A stretch of DNA of 9,432 bases from Desulfosporosinus sp. Its GTDB lineage: Bacteria; Bacillota; Desulfitobacteriia; Desulfitobacteriales; Desulfitobacteriaceae. Numbering within the stretch: position 1 is the first letter of the stretch; every line of letters begins with the position of its first letter. The notes under the pieces are model-generated. The model was not told the DNA's origin, made no database searches, and was given only the letters and a program-made list of their open reading frames with translations. The position numbers and the translations under genes were made by a program. The stretch is from contig DOPM01000053.1 of NCBI GenBank assembly GCA_003513495.1, positions 6,398 through 15,829 on the forward strand, written 5' to 3'. Shown piece after piece: positions 1 through 5,911 of this stretch.

Positions 1-36
1 TAGAAATCAGCATGGAATTATTAAATGGAAGGGGTT

Positions 37-80
37 AGTCAGGGAATTTTCTGCTTATAAGTGGTTTCCTGACTTTTCCT
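37..80 (+). terminator. Probable rho-independent terminator of an upstream gene
   Basis: A 10-bp stem is formed by 37-46 (AGTCAGGGAA) and 65-74 (TTTCCTGACT), with one G-T wobble and an 18-nt loop. It is followed by a short T stretch (TTTTCCT). It most likely ends transcription of a plus-strand gene lying to the left of the window, which separates that gene from the moaD-aor-mttB operon. The T tract is short, so an attenuator role for the operon leader cannot be excluded. Confidence 0.5.
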
Positions 81-311
81 ATTAAGAAAACCCATTATTT
101 TAGAGGGGGGAGATTAGTGGAAAACTTATAAATAATAGTAGGAAAGCAATTAGTAGCGCTGTCGAAACTAGAGGGGATAATGACATTAGAAGCATCCTTC
201 GGAACAAGTAAAATAGGCGCAGATAATATTGGTGTAAACTGTGGGACCATGCTCTATAATGAAGTTAAACAATTTAGAATTAACCATTCAATTGCGGAGG
301 GAAAGATCAAA
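81..311 (+). promoter_or_regulatory. Leader of the moaD-aor-mttB operon
   Basis: This stretch lies between the terminator and the first credible start codon and should contain the operon promoter. I checked every GG dinucleotide in 1-311 for a GC twelve bases downstream and found none, so no sigma-54 promoter is visible here. A TATAAT hexamer at 255-260 could be a sigma-A -10 element, but no good -35 lies 16-18 bp upstream. A reading frame is open from an ATG at 180, but its GAGGGG is only 3 nt from that ATG. The promoter assignment is therefore open. Confidence 0.3.
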
Positions 312-545
312 ATGGAAAACCAAGTTACTCTAAAACTGAACTATCCACTCAATGAATATGTTGCTCAGAACGAACTTAAACTTCAATTCAGCGAGGGTAC
401 TACTTTAGGGGACTTATTCTTAAAAGAAGGGATTCCTTCTGATTCTGTGGGTTTTGCAGTATTGAATGACACTATGCTTCACTTGAATTATAGGTTGCAA
501 AATGGTGACTTCATTAGGGTCTTCCCCCTTGTTAACGGGGGATAA
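312..545 (+). CDS. MoaD/ThiS-family sulfur carrier protein
   Basis: Small ubiquitin-fold protein of 77 residues ending exactly in the Gly-Gly tail (VNGG) that MoaD/ThiS proteins use for adenylation and thiocarboxylate formation. The beta-grasp pattern is visible: an initial strand (VTLKLNYPL), a TTLGDLFL helix start, and a VFPLVNGG end like the MoaD PLxxGG terminus. In the family it donates sulfur for the dithiolene of molybdopterin, the cofactor of tungsten and molybdenum enzymes. The start at 312 is preferred because GGAGGG at 296-301 sits 10 nt upstream and it gives normal family length; the in-frame ATG at 180 would add 44 residues without homology-like character. It lies 47 nt upstream of an aldehyde oxidoreductase gene, so it probably supplies, or is dedicated to, that enzyme's tungstopterin. 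Such pairing is common for these oxidoreductases. MoaD versus ThiS cannot be settled from sequence alone. Confidence 0.85.
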   Translation: MENQVTLKLNYPLNEYVAQNELKLQFSEGTTLGDLFLKEGIPSDSVGFAVLNDTMLHLNYRLQNGDFIRVFPLVNGG

Positions 546-592
546 GGCGGAGTACATAAAAACGTATTAAGAGAAAAGGATGATCTAGAGAG

Positions 593-2356
593 ATGAAATG
601 GTATTATGGCAAATTATTAAGAGTGAACCTAGCGGAGAAGAGTTACACCGTTGATGAAATACCAGAAGAACTATTTACAAACTATTTGGGTGGTAGAGGG
701 TTAGGATCTTATCTTCTCTTAGAACATGTCCAGGCTGATATAGATCCTTTGTCAGAAGAAAACAAAGTGATCTTTACTAACGGTTTTACCACAGGAACAA
801 GTATGTTCGGTTCTAGCCGCTATGCCGTCTTTTCTAAGTCCCCGCAAACCGGTTTATTTGGAGAAGCCACCTCAGGCGGCAAGGTAGCCCCGGCTCTTCA
901 CTCCACAGGCTATGATGCAATTATCCTGGAAGGGGCGTCAGCTGCCCCGGTCTACTTAGAAATAAATGATCGAGAGGTTATCTTTCACTCTGCAGAGCAT
1001 TTATGGGGAAAAGAGACCTATGAAACTGAAGACACCGTTTTAAGGGAAGTAAATACCCCTAAGGCACAGGCAGTAGTTATCGGTCCTGCGGGTGAAAACT
1101 TAGTTAGTTTTGCCTGTATAGAGAATAATTACTGGCACTCTGCTGGGCGCAGTGGTATTGGGGCCGTATTAGGGTCAAAAAAAGTTAAAGCTCTGGTTTT
1201 TTATGGGGAGTCTAAAACTTCCGTTGTCAATCCAGAGTTGCTTCAGGAACTGATGAAGGAAATGGCGGCAACTGGAAAGGATCATGCTGGAGTCAAAGCT
1301 TATCGTCGGCTTGGTACGACTCAAATGGTTGCCGCAATGAATGCCGCGAAAGCATTTCCTAACCGTTATTGGCGAGATGCATATTATAGTCATTGGGAAA
1401 AAATCAGCGGAGAAACCTTGCTGGAAAATTTTGAGGTCAAGCCAACAGCCTGTCCCAAGTGTTTTATCTCCTGCTCAAAGAAAACAACGGTTAAAACCGG
1501 GAGACATAAAGGCCTTACCATAGAAGGACCAGAGTATGAGACTATATTTGTGTTTGGCGGGCTTTGTCTCATACCGGAATTGGATGAAATAATATACTTA
1601 AATGATTTATGCGACCGTCTGGGTATGGATACGATAACTGCGGGTAATCTCATCGGTTTAGTTATGGAAGCAGGACAACTTGGGCGAATTCCCGTAAAGT
1701 TAGAGTATGGCGATGTTGAAGGCGCGGCCCAGTTATTACGGGACATTGCTGATCGAAGGGGAGTAGGGCAGGTCTTAGCAAGAGGGATTAAAGAAGCAGC
1801 AAAGGAATGGGGACTAGAAGATTTAGCGATTCACGTCAAGGGTATGGAACCGGCCGGATATGATCCAAGACCCTTAAAAGGGATGGGCTTAGCTTATGCT
1901 ACCTCTAGCCGAGGCGCTTGTCATCTAAGAGCTTCTTTCTATAAACCTGAACTTTCAGGAATGATTGACCGCAAGACAACCCAGGGTAAAGCAGAGATGT
2001 TGATTGATTGGGAAAATAGATTAACCATCTTTAACACTGGGACCCTTTGTCAGTTTTTTCGCGACCTTTTAGAGTGGCCTAATGTTGAGCGGCTAGTGTA
2101 TGCTATTACCGGTCTGGAATACCACAAAGATAAATTAAGCGAAATTGCTAATCAGATTGTTACTAATACTCGGATCTTTAACGCTAGGGAGGGAGCGACG
2201 AAGCAAGAGGACACCTTGCCCCCGAGGTTTTTTAAAGAACCTGTTAATAATGGTCAAGATAGGATTACCGTTGAAGAATTACAGTTTATGGTCGATGAAT
2301 ATTACAAACTGAGAGGTTGGGATGACTCAGGCTATCCCGTTCATGAGGAGGGTTAA
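593..2356 (+). CDS. Aldehyde:ferredoxin oxidoreductase family tungsten enzyme
   Basis: 587-residue cytoplasmic oxidoreductase of the AOR family, whose members oxidise aldehydes to carboxylates (or the reverse) with a bis-tungstopterin and a 4Fe-4S cluster, passing electrons to ferredoxin. The N-terminal domain has the typical opening (YYGKLLRVNL, then GGRGLGSYLL) and SSRYAVFSKSPQTG. Cluster ligands are C287, C290, C294 (CPKCFISC) and C486, close in number to C288/C291/C295/C494 of Pyrococcus furiosus AOR. The first pterin-binding motif DxxGxD is present at 341-346. The second, DxxGLC in the archaeal enzyme, is altered to NTGTLC at 481-486. H444 in GACHLRAS resembles the active-site histidine region. 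Length is close to the family norm (about 600). The start is supported by AAAGGATGATC at 575-585, 7 nt upstream. The gene sits between moaD and an mttB homologue, whose start is only 5 nt past its stop. The family is sure; the substrate is unknown and other AOR subfamilies are possible. Confidence 0.93.
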   Translation: MKWYYGKLLRVNLAEKSYTVDEIPEELFTNYLGGRGLGSYLLLEHVQADIDPLSEENKVIFTNGFTTGTSMFGSSRYAVFSKSPQTGLFGEATSGGKVAPALHSTGYDAIILEGASAAPVYLEINDREVIFHSAEHLWGKETYETEDTVLREVNTPKAQAVVIGPAGENLVSFACIENNYWHSAGRSGIGAVLGSKKVKALVFYGESKTSVVNPELLQELMKEMAATGKDHAGVKAYRRLGTTQMVAAMNAAKAFPNRYWRDAYYSHWEKISGETLLENFEVKPTACPKCFISCSKKTTVKTGRHKGLTIEGPEYETIFVFGGLCLIPELDEIIYLNDLCDRLGMDTITAGNLIGLVMEAGQLGRIPVKLEYGDVEGAAQLLRDIADRRGVGQVLARGIKEAAKEWGLEDLAIHVKGMEPAGYDPRPLKGMGLAYATSSRGACHLRASFYKPELSGMIDRKTTQGKAEMLIDWENRLTIFNTGTLCQFFRDLLEWPNVERLVYAITGLEYHKDKLSEIANQIVTNTRIFNAREGATKQEDTLPPRFFKEPVNNGQDRITVEELQFMVDEYYKLRGWDDSGYPVHEEG

Positions 2357-2361
2357 GTTCG

Positions 2362-3831
2362 ATGAGAAATATCAGAACTGGTATTAGTGTTCTTTCTGGT
2401 TTGGGGTTACAGGCCTACTCCAAGGATCAACTGGATTCAATTCATTATGCGACTTTAGAGGTTTTACAGAGGACGGGTATTAAGGTTGAAAGTGCAGAAG
2501 CAATAGAGATATTCTCCAACGCAGGTGCCATAGTTGAACGTTCCAAGGATTTTGCGATCGTTAAAATACCTTCGTATATGGTTGAAGACTGCCTTAGATG
2601 GGCGCCTAAGACGGCAACTTTTTACGGTAGAGTTCCCAAACATGACTATGCTATCGAGCCTAATAGGGTAGGGTTTAGTACCTTTGGCGAATGTATTAAA
2701 GTCATCGATCCTTTTTCCAGAGAAGTGAGAAAGTCTGTCAAACAGGATGTCGGAAATGTCGCATTGGTCTGCGACTATCTAGAGGAAATGGATGTTATGG
2801 TAAGGCCTTTGTGTTCTTCCGATCAAAATCCAACAACCCAACCGCTGCATAACTTGGAGGTCTTATTGGAGAATACCTCTAAACACATTTTTATTGGAGC
2901 GGTTAGTGCAGCAAATTGCCGCAAAATGGTCGAGATCGCAGGGATAAGTGTTGGGGGCCCGGAGAATTTTAAGCAACGTCCCAATATGACCATTTTTGTC
3001 TGCCCGACCAGTCCTTTGACTCTAGTTAATAATTGTTGTGACGTAATTATCCAAGCTGCCAGATCAGGCGTAGGTCTGGCCATTATTCCCATGGCCTTAG
3101 CGGGTGCTACGTCGACGGTGACCTTGGCTGGAACTTTAGTGACGCATAATGCAGAAGTTTTAAGTGCTCTGATCCTCGCCCAATTAACCGTAAGAGGAAC
3201 TCCTTGTATCTATTGTTCCATGAGTACGATTATGGATTTAAAACAATTAATTGGACCAGTAGGGTCTCCGGAACATGGGCTGCTGGGAATCTCGGCGGTT
3301 AAAATGGCTCAGTATTACCAACTCCCCAGTTGGATGGGTGGCGGGATTTCCGACAGTAAAATTCCTGATGCTCAGATAGGGTATGAATACACTTTAAATG
3401 CCTTGCTAGGAGCCCTGTCAGGAGCCAGTATTGTTTACGGAGCGGGTGCCCTTGAACAAGGGTTAACCATTGACTTTGCCAAATTGCTTCTAGACGCAGA
3501 TATGATTCGATTGATTCGGCAAGCTATTAATGGGGTTGAACTATCTGACGAAACCCTGGCCTTAGATGTCATCCACCAAGTAGGGCCGGGCGGCGAGTTT
3601 ATGACCTCTGAACATACTTTCCAACATATGAGGCAACAGTCCCAGCCTAAATTATTTAATAGGAAAAACCGAGATATCTGGTCGGAGGCTGGTGCCAAAG
3701 ACGTCTCAGAGAGGGCATATGAAGAAGCAAGGTTTATACTTAATAACCATAAGCCAGAACCGTTGCCTAAGGGGGCAAGCGAAACTATCAGAACACTGAT
3801 TAGTGAATATGAGCAAGAACTAGGGATTTAG
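2362..3831 (+). CDS. MttB-family (trimethylamine methyltransferase-like) corrinoid methyltransferase, non-pyrrolysine
   Basis: 489-residue protein of the trimethylamine methyltransferase (MttB) superfamily. Members move a methyl group from a methylated amine to the Co(I) of a small corrinoid protein. The frame is uninterrupted, with no internal amber codon, so this is a non-pyrrolysine member like those acting on quaternary amines (glycine betaine MtgB, proline betaine MtpB, carnitine MtcB). Family features seen are the N-terminal helix with LDSIHYATLEVLQRTGI (24-40), the FVCPTSPLTL strand (212-221), and the loop SWMGGGISDSKIPDAQIGYE (323-342), which lies where pyrrolysine occurs in true MttB. 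The C-terminal segment GGEFMTSEHTFQHMR is also typical. GAGGAGGG at 2345-2352, inside the end of the aor gene, gives a well-placed ribosome site, so translation is probably coupled to aor. No corrinoid protein (MtgC type), methylcorrinoid:THF transferase or reactivation gene is nearby, so partners must be elsewhere. The substrate cannot be inferred. Confidence 0.92.
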   Translation: MRNIRTGISVLSGLGLQAYSKDQLDSIHYATLEVLQRTGIKVESAEAIEIFSNAGAIVERSKDFAIVKIPSYMVEDCLRWAPKTATFYGRVPKHDYAIEPNRVGFSTFGECIKVIDPFSREVRKSVKQDVGNVALVCDYLEEMDVMVRPLCSSDQNPTTQPLHNLEVLLENTSKHIFIGAVSAANCRKMVEIAGISVGGPENFKQRPNMTIFVCPTSPLTLVNNCCDVIIQAARSGVGLAIIPMALAGATSTVTLAGTLVTHNAEVLSALILAQLTVRGTPCIYCSMSTIMDLKQLIGPVGSPEHGLLGISAVKMAQYYQLPSWMGGGISDSKIPDAQIGYEYTLNALLGALSGASIVYGAGALEQGLTIDFAKLLLDADMIRLIRQAINGVELSDETLALDVIHQVGPGGEFMTSEHTFQHMRQQSQPKLFNRKNRDIWSEAGAKDVSERAYEEARFILNNHKPEPLPKGASETIRTLISEYEQELGI

Positions 3832-3840
3832 TTCTTCAGC

Positions 3841-3917
3841 AGAGGTACCCCTTCCTTTCGATTGGTGTAGTTTACTCCTTGCCAATTCTCGATACGGATG
3901 GGGGAACCTCTTTTTTT
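3841..3917 (+). terminator. Rho-independent terminator of the moaD-aor-mttB operon
   Basis: AGAGGTACCCC (3841-3851) pairs with GGGGAACCTCT (3901-3911) with a single A-A mismatch, followed by a run of seven T (3911-3917). The long loop holds an inner stem, ATTGG with CCAAT (around 3861-3885). It begins 9 nt after the mttB stop codon and closes the operon. Confidence 0.8.
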
Positions 3918-3940
3918 AATAATTTAGGACAATATTCCAA

Positions 3941-3962
3941 TATTCTGGTTATATTCTGGTTA
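3941..3962. repeat. Tandem duplication of an 11-mer
   Basis: The sequence TATTCTGGTTA occurs twice without a gap, at 3941-3951 and 3952-3962. It ends 5 nt before the large inverted repeat. Probably a slippage duplication; a binding-site pair is possible but unsupported. Confidence 0.8.
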
Positions 3963-3967
3963 TCAGG

Positions 3968-4009
3968 ACGATGAATAGAATCATCGTTAATGATGATTCT
4001 ATTCATCGT
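3968..4009. repeat. Perfect 18-bp inverted repeat with 6-nt loop
   Basis: ACGATGAATAGAATCATC (3968-3985) and its exact reverse complement (3992-4009) flank the loop GTTAAT. The 10-mer CATCGTTAAT also occurs twice as a direct repeat, across the left arm and loop and at the right edge. There is no T tract on either side, so it is not an ordinary terminator. It may be a protein-binding dyad, a transcript-stabilising hairpin or a small mobile-element remnant. Confidence 0.85.
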
Positions 4010-4046
4010 TAATTAAAGCGTAGGATTAACCGAATATTTCAGAACA

Positions 4047-4092
4047 TTTTAAAAAGTCAGTTAGAGGTAATGAATACTTTCATTATGCTGAC
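4047..4092 (-). terminator. Possible minus-strand terminator
   Basis: Read on the minus strand, GTCAG (4092-4088) pairs with CTGAC (4060-4056), enclosing a perfect 7-bp inner stem TAATGAA/TTCATTA (4068-4074 and 4079-4085), and is followed directly by a TTTTT run (4055-4051). It would end a minus-strand transcript coming from the right. The only candidate upstream is the 35-codon open stretch at 4107-4214, so it may be a relic. The stem is interrupted by an asymmetric internal loop. Confidence 0.35.
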
Positions 4093-4106
4093 AAATTCTA
4101 TACGAT

Positions 4107-4214
4107 CTAGGGACGATTTTCAGATTGCATAAAGTCCAACCTAAACTTTTGCAGGTCATAGAAAATCACGCTACCTCTACAGACAATGGCCGAGGACCGA
4201 AGACCTGGTACAAG
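4107..4214 (-). pseudogene. Possible end of a decayed minus-strand gene
   Basis: A minus-strand frame between two stop codons encodes 35 residues that look protein-like (SVIFYDLQKFRLDFMQ), ends in TAG at 4109-4107, and is followed by a stem-loop with T run. The same frame is open for about 25 further codons to the right beyond one in-frame TGA at 4217-4215. This pattern resembles the C-terminal end of a degraded gene such as a transposase, but I do not recognise a family and chance is a real alternative. Confidence 0.2.
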
Positions 4215-4217
4215 TCA

Positions 4218-4255
4218 GTTCACTTCAGGGTGAATTCGTTCAACTAAAGTTGAAC
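4218..4255. promoter_or_regulatory. Twin dyads, likely upstream activating sites for the sigma-54 regulator
   Basis: Two 18-bp sites share the pattern GTTCA-N8-TGAA(C/T): 4218-4235 (GTTCA...TGAAT) and 4238-4255 (GTTCAACT-AA-AGTTGAAC). The second is a perfect palindrome that extends to 9-bp arms at 4237-4256. Their centres are 20 bp apart, about two helical turns, and lie roughly 97 and 77 bp upstream of the start site predicted from the -24/-12 promoter. This is the expected arrangement for dimers of an enhancer-binding protein. The natural candidate is the TyrR-type activator encoded at 5912-7690. Confidence 0.6.
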
Positions 4256-4296
4256 GTCGAGACTTCGCTGGGAGAGTCCCACGATTGAGTCAAATG

Positions 4297-4312
4297 TGGC
4301 ATGTATTTTGCA
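4297..4312 (+). promoter_or_regulatory. Sigma-54 (-24/-12) promoter
   Basis: TGGCATGTATTTTGCA matches the sigma-54 consensus TGGCAC-N5-TTGCA at all positions but one outside the spacer. The invariant GG (4298-4299) and GC (4310-4311) are exactly 12 bases apart. The expected start is near 4323. It faces the larA homologue 217 nt downstream, and the adjacent regulator gene encodes a sigma-54 activator. Confidence 0.85.
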
Positions 4313-4322
4313 ATATTCTGAT

Positions 4323-4539
4323 CTACACTAGAACAAAACTAAGTTTGCTGCTTTAGAGACTTCAACCACTGGTGTTAGGAGGTAACAAGTAGCATAGTAG
4401 AATTGCTTTTAAGCCTTAAGGGGCATTCGGGGGAAATACCCCTTGTTTTGTTATGCCCTTTTTTCTTGTCTTGGGTCAAAAGAGGACTGTTTAGGGTCAG
4501 CAGATGATATAGAAGTGAACATTTGAGGGGGATACGATA
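4323..4539 (+). promoter_or_regulatory. Long transcribed leader of the larA homologue
   Basis: If transcription starts near 4323, the larA mRNA has a 217-nt leader. It contains a perfect AGGAGGT at 4377-4383 with no ATG, GTG or TTG at useful distance, and then a complete rho-independent terminator (4418-4465). I could not identify a known riboswitch fold. The layout suggests conditional read-through or a short stand-alone RNA of roughly 145 nt. Confidence 0.45.
4418..4465 (+). terminator. Rho-independent terminator inside the larA leader
   Basis: GGGCAT (4420-4425) pairs with ATGCCC (4453-4458), and an inner GGGG (4428-4431 region) pairs with CCCC (4439-4442). A TTTTTT run follows immediately (4459-4464). 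It lies between the sigma-54 promoter and the larA start codon, about 75 nt before the ATG. Confidence 0.7.
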
Positions 4540-5778
4540 ATGAATAATTTAAAATATGGTCAAAGCACTACTTCAATACCTGAAGAACTACTTAGAAAGT
4601 CGCGTTGGTTGATACCCCCAGATACTTTAGCGCCTTTGGAGAACGAACATGAGGGTATAAATATGGCTTTAAGAAATCCAGTTGGCTGTAAAGCTCTGAG
4701 TGAACTGGTACAACCCACTGATAAAATTGCAATTATTGTGAGTGATAATACTAGACCTGTACCTACTTACAAACTACTTCCTTCCATATTAGAAGAATTA
4801 CATTGCGCTGGAATAGAAGAACAGAACATAACGATAGTTTTTGCTCTCGGAATTCACCGAAGGATGACCACAGAGGAAGAAATTCAAGTGATTGGTCGAG
4901 AGGTTGTAGGAAAGTACAAAACGGTTCAACCCATGGAATATGTTTTTAAGGGTCGAACGAGTCGAAATACGCCAATCGAAGTTTGTCGAGAGGTGGATGA
5001 AGCAGATTTTCTAATCTTAACTGGAAACATCGAATTTCATTATTTTGCAGGATATAGTGGGGGCTATAAGGCCTTAATGCCTGGTGTTTCTACTCGAGAT
5101 GCTATTCAGAATAACCATAAGATGATGCTTGACCCGCGAGCCGCGATTGGATGTGCGGACGGCAACCCTCTTAGAGAGGATATAGAGGAGTTCGGGCGTC
5201 AGTTCCCCAGGACATTCTTAGTAAACGTAGTGCTTAATTCAGATAAAGAAATCATTCATGTCGTTGCTGGAGATCCAATTCTAGCTCATCGGTCCGGGTG
5301 CAAGGTCTTGGATCAGTGTTATAAAGTAGCGGTCCCTGAGTTTGCAGATTTAGTGATAGTCAGTGCTGGAGGATATCCAAAGGATATGAATCTTTATCAA
5401 GCCCAAAAAGCCTTAGAAAATGCTGCGAGAGTCACCAAAGAGGGTGGTAAAATTGTTTTGGTTGCGGAATTAAGGGAAGGGTTTGGGGAGGATATTTTTG
5501 AAGATTGGTTAATGAACAGTAGTACTATAGACGAAATAATATCGAAAATTAATGAGGAATTTATTTTAGGTGGACATAAAGCTGCCGCGATCGCTAAGCT
5601 TCTCAAAAAACATGAGGTTTTATTATTTTCTGCTTTGCATGATGATATCGGGAGAAAAGCATTTTTTACACCATTAAAAGATTTATATGAATTAACGCAA
5701 GGGACATTTGAGTGTATTTATATTATTCCATACGGAAATCAGACGTTGCCGGAGGTGGTGTGCGTTAATAAAGGTTAA
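4540..5778 (+). CDS. LarA-like nickel-pincer racemase/epimerase homologue
   Basis: 412-residue protein of the lactate racemase (LarA, DUF2088) family. These enzymes use a nickel-pincer nucleotide bound to a lysine to racemise or epimerise alpha-hydroxy acids by hydride transfer. The catalytic set of Lactobacillus plantarum LarA (H108, H174, K184, H200) maps to H106 (LGIHRR), H167 (EFHYFAGYSGG), K177 (GGYKALMPG) and H193 (NNHKMM), with identical spacing of 10 and 16 residues among the last three. The DNTRPVP motif (69-75) is also typical. Length matches the family (about 420). GAGGGGG at 4525-4531 gives a good ribosome site 8 nt before the ATG. It is preceded by a sigma-54 promoter and followed after 133 nt, with no clear terminator, by the regulator gene. 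LarB, LarC and LarE, which make the cofactor, are not in the window. Many LarA homologues act on substrates other than lactate, so the substrate is open. Confidence 0.9.
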   Translation: MNNLKYGQSTTSIPEELLRKSRWLIPPDTLAPLENEHEGINMALRNPVGCKALSELVQPTDKIAIIVSDNTRPVPTYKLLPSILEELHCAGIEEQNITIVFALGIHRRMTTEEEIQVIGREVVGKYKTVQPMEYVFKGRTSRNTPIEVCREVDEADFLILTGNIEFHYFAGYSGGYKALMPGVSTRDAIQNNHKMMLDPRAAIGCADGNPLREDIEEFGRQFPRTFLVNVVLNSDKEIIHVVAGDPILAHRSGCKVLDQCYKVAVPEFADLVIVSAGGYPKDMNLYQAQKALENAARVTKEGGKIVLVAELREGFGEDIFEDWLMNSSTIDEIISKINEEFILGGHKAAAIAKLLKKHEVLLFSALHDDIGRKAFFTPLKDLYELTQGTFECIYIIPYGNQTLPEVVCVNKG

Positions 5779-5911
5779 GATTAAAGGATATTATTTTTAA
5801 GTAGAGAATATATTATCAAAGATTTTCCTGCTATGAGTATTTTAAATGTAATCAAAGGGTTTTTGCGATTCTGCTACTTTCTGTAACCTATAGAGGGGTG
5901 GAGACGTTTTT
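5779..5911 (+). promoter_or_regulatory. Spacer between larA homologue and regulator gene
   Basis: AT-rich spacer with no hairpin-plus-T terminator and no GG-N10-GC sigma-54 signature. Read-through from larA is therefore plausible, which would make the regulator part of the operon it controls. A weak sigma-A-like TTGCGA (5863-5868) has no convincing -10. The region ends with a GAGGGGTGGAG ribosome site (5893-5903). Confidence 0.3.

Larger units (their letters stand above)
3918..4217. other. Gene-free interval with repeats and possible gene debris
   Basis: No convincing intact gene lies here on either strand. From left to right it contains a tandem 11-mer (3941-3962), a perfect 18-bp inverted repeat (3968-4009), a stem-loop that would act as a terminator on the minus strand (4047-4092), and a 35-codon minus-strand open stretch (4107-4214) that may be the end of a decayed gene. 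No known riboswitch core was recognised. Confidence 0.5.

Noticed and set aside
255..260. TATAAT as a sigma-A promoter for the moaD operon
   Set aside because: No recognisable -35 hexamer lies 16-18 bp upstream and there is no extended -10 TG, so the single hexamer is weak evidence.
180..311. N-terminal extension of the MoaD-like protein from the ATG at 180
   Set aside because: The GAGGGG before it is only 3 nt from the ATG, the extra 44 residues do not look like the family, and a better site precedes the ATG at 312.
1175..1746. Minus-strand and alternative-frame open frames inside aor, and similar ones inside mttB, larA and the regulator gene
   Set aside because: They overlap well-supported genes, have no ribosome sites and no recognisable protein features.
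3829..3831. Amber stop of the mttB homologue read as pyrrolysine
   Set aside because: It lies at the normal C-terminus, far from the pyrrolysine site at about residue 330, and is closely followed by a terminator.
4100..4300. Riboswitch or group II intron remnant in the intergenic region
   Set aside because: No cobalamin box, TPP or other riboswitch core, and no domain V-like hairpin could be identified by eye.
4473..4499. Direct repeat GGGTCA 21 bp apart upstream of larA
   Set aside because: A six-base repeat is expected by chance and it lies downstream of the predicted start and terminator; no dyad symmetry supports an operator.
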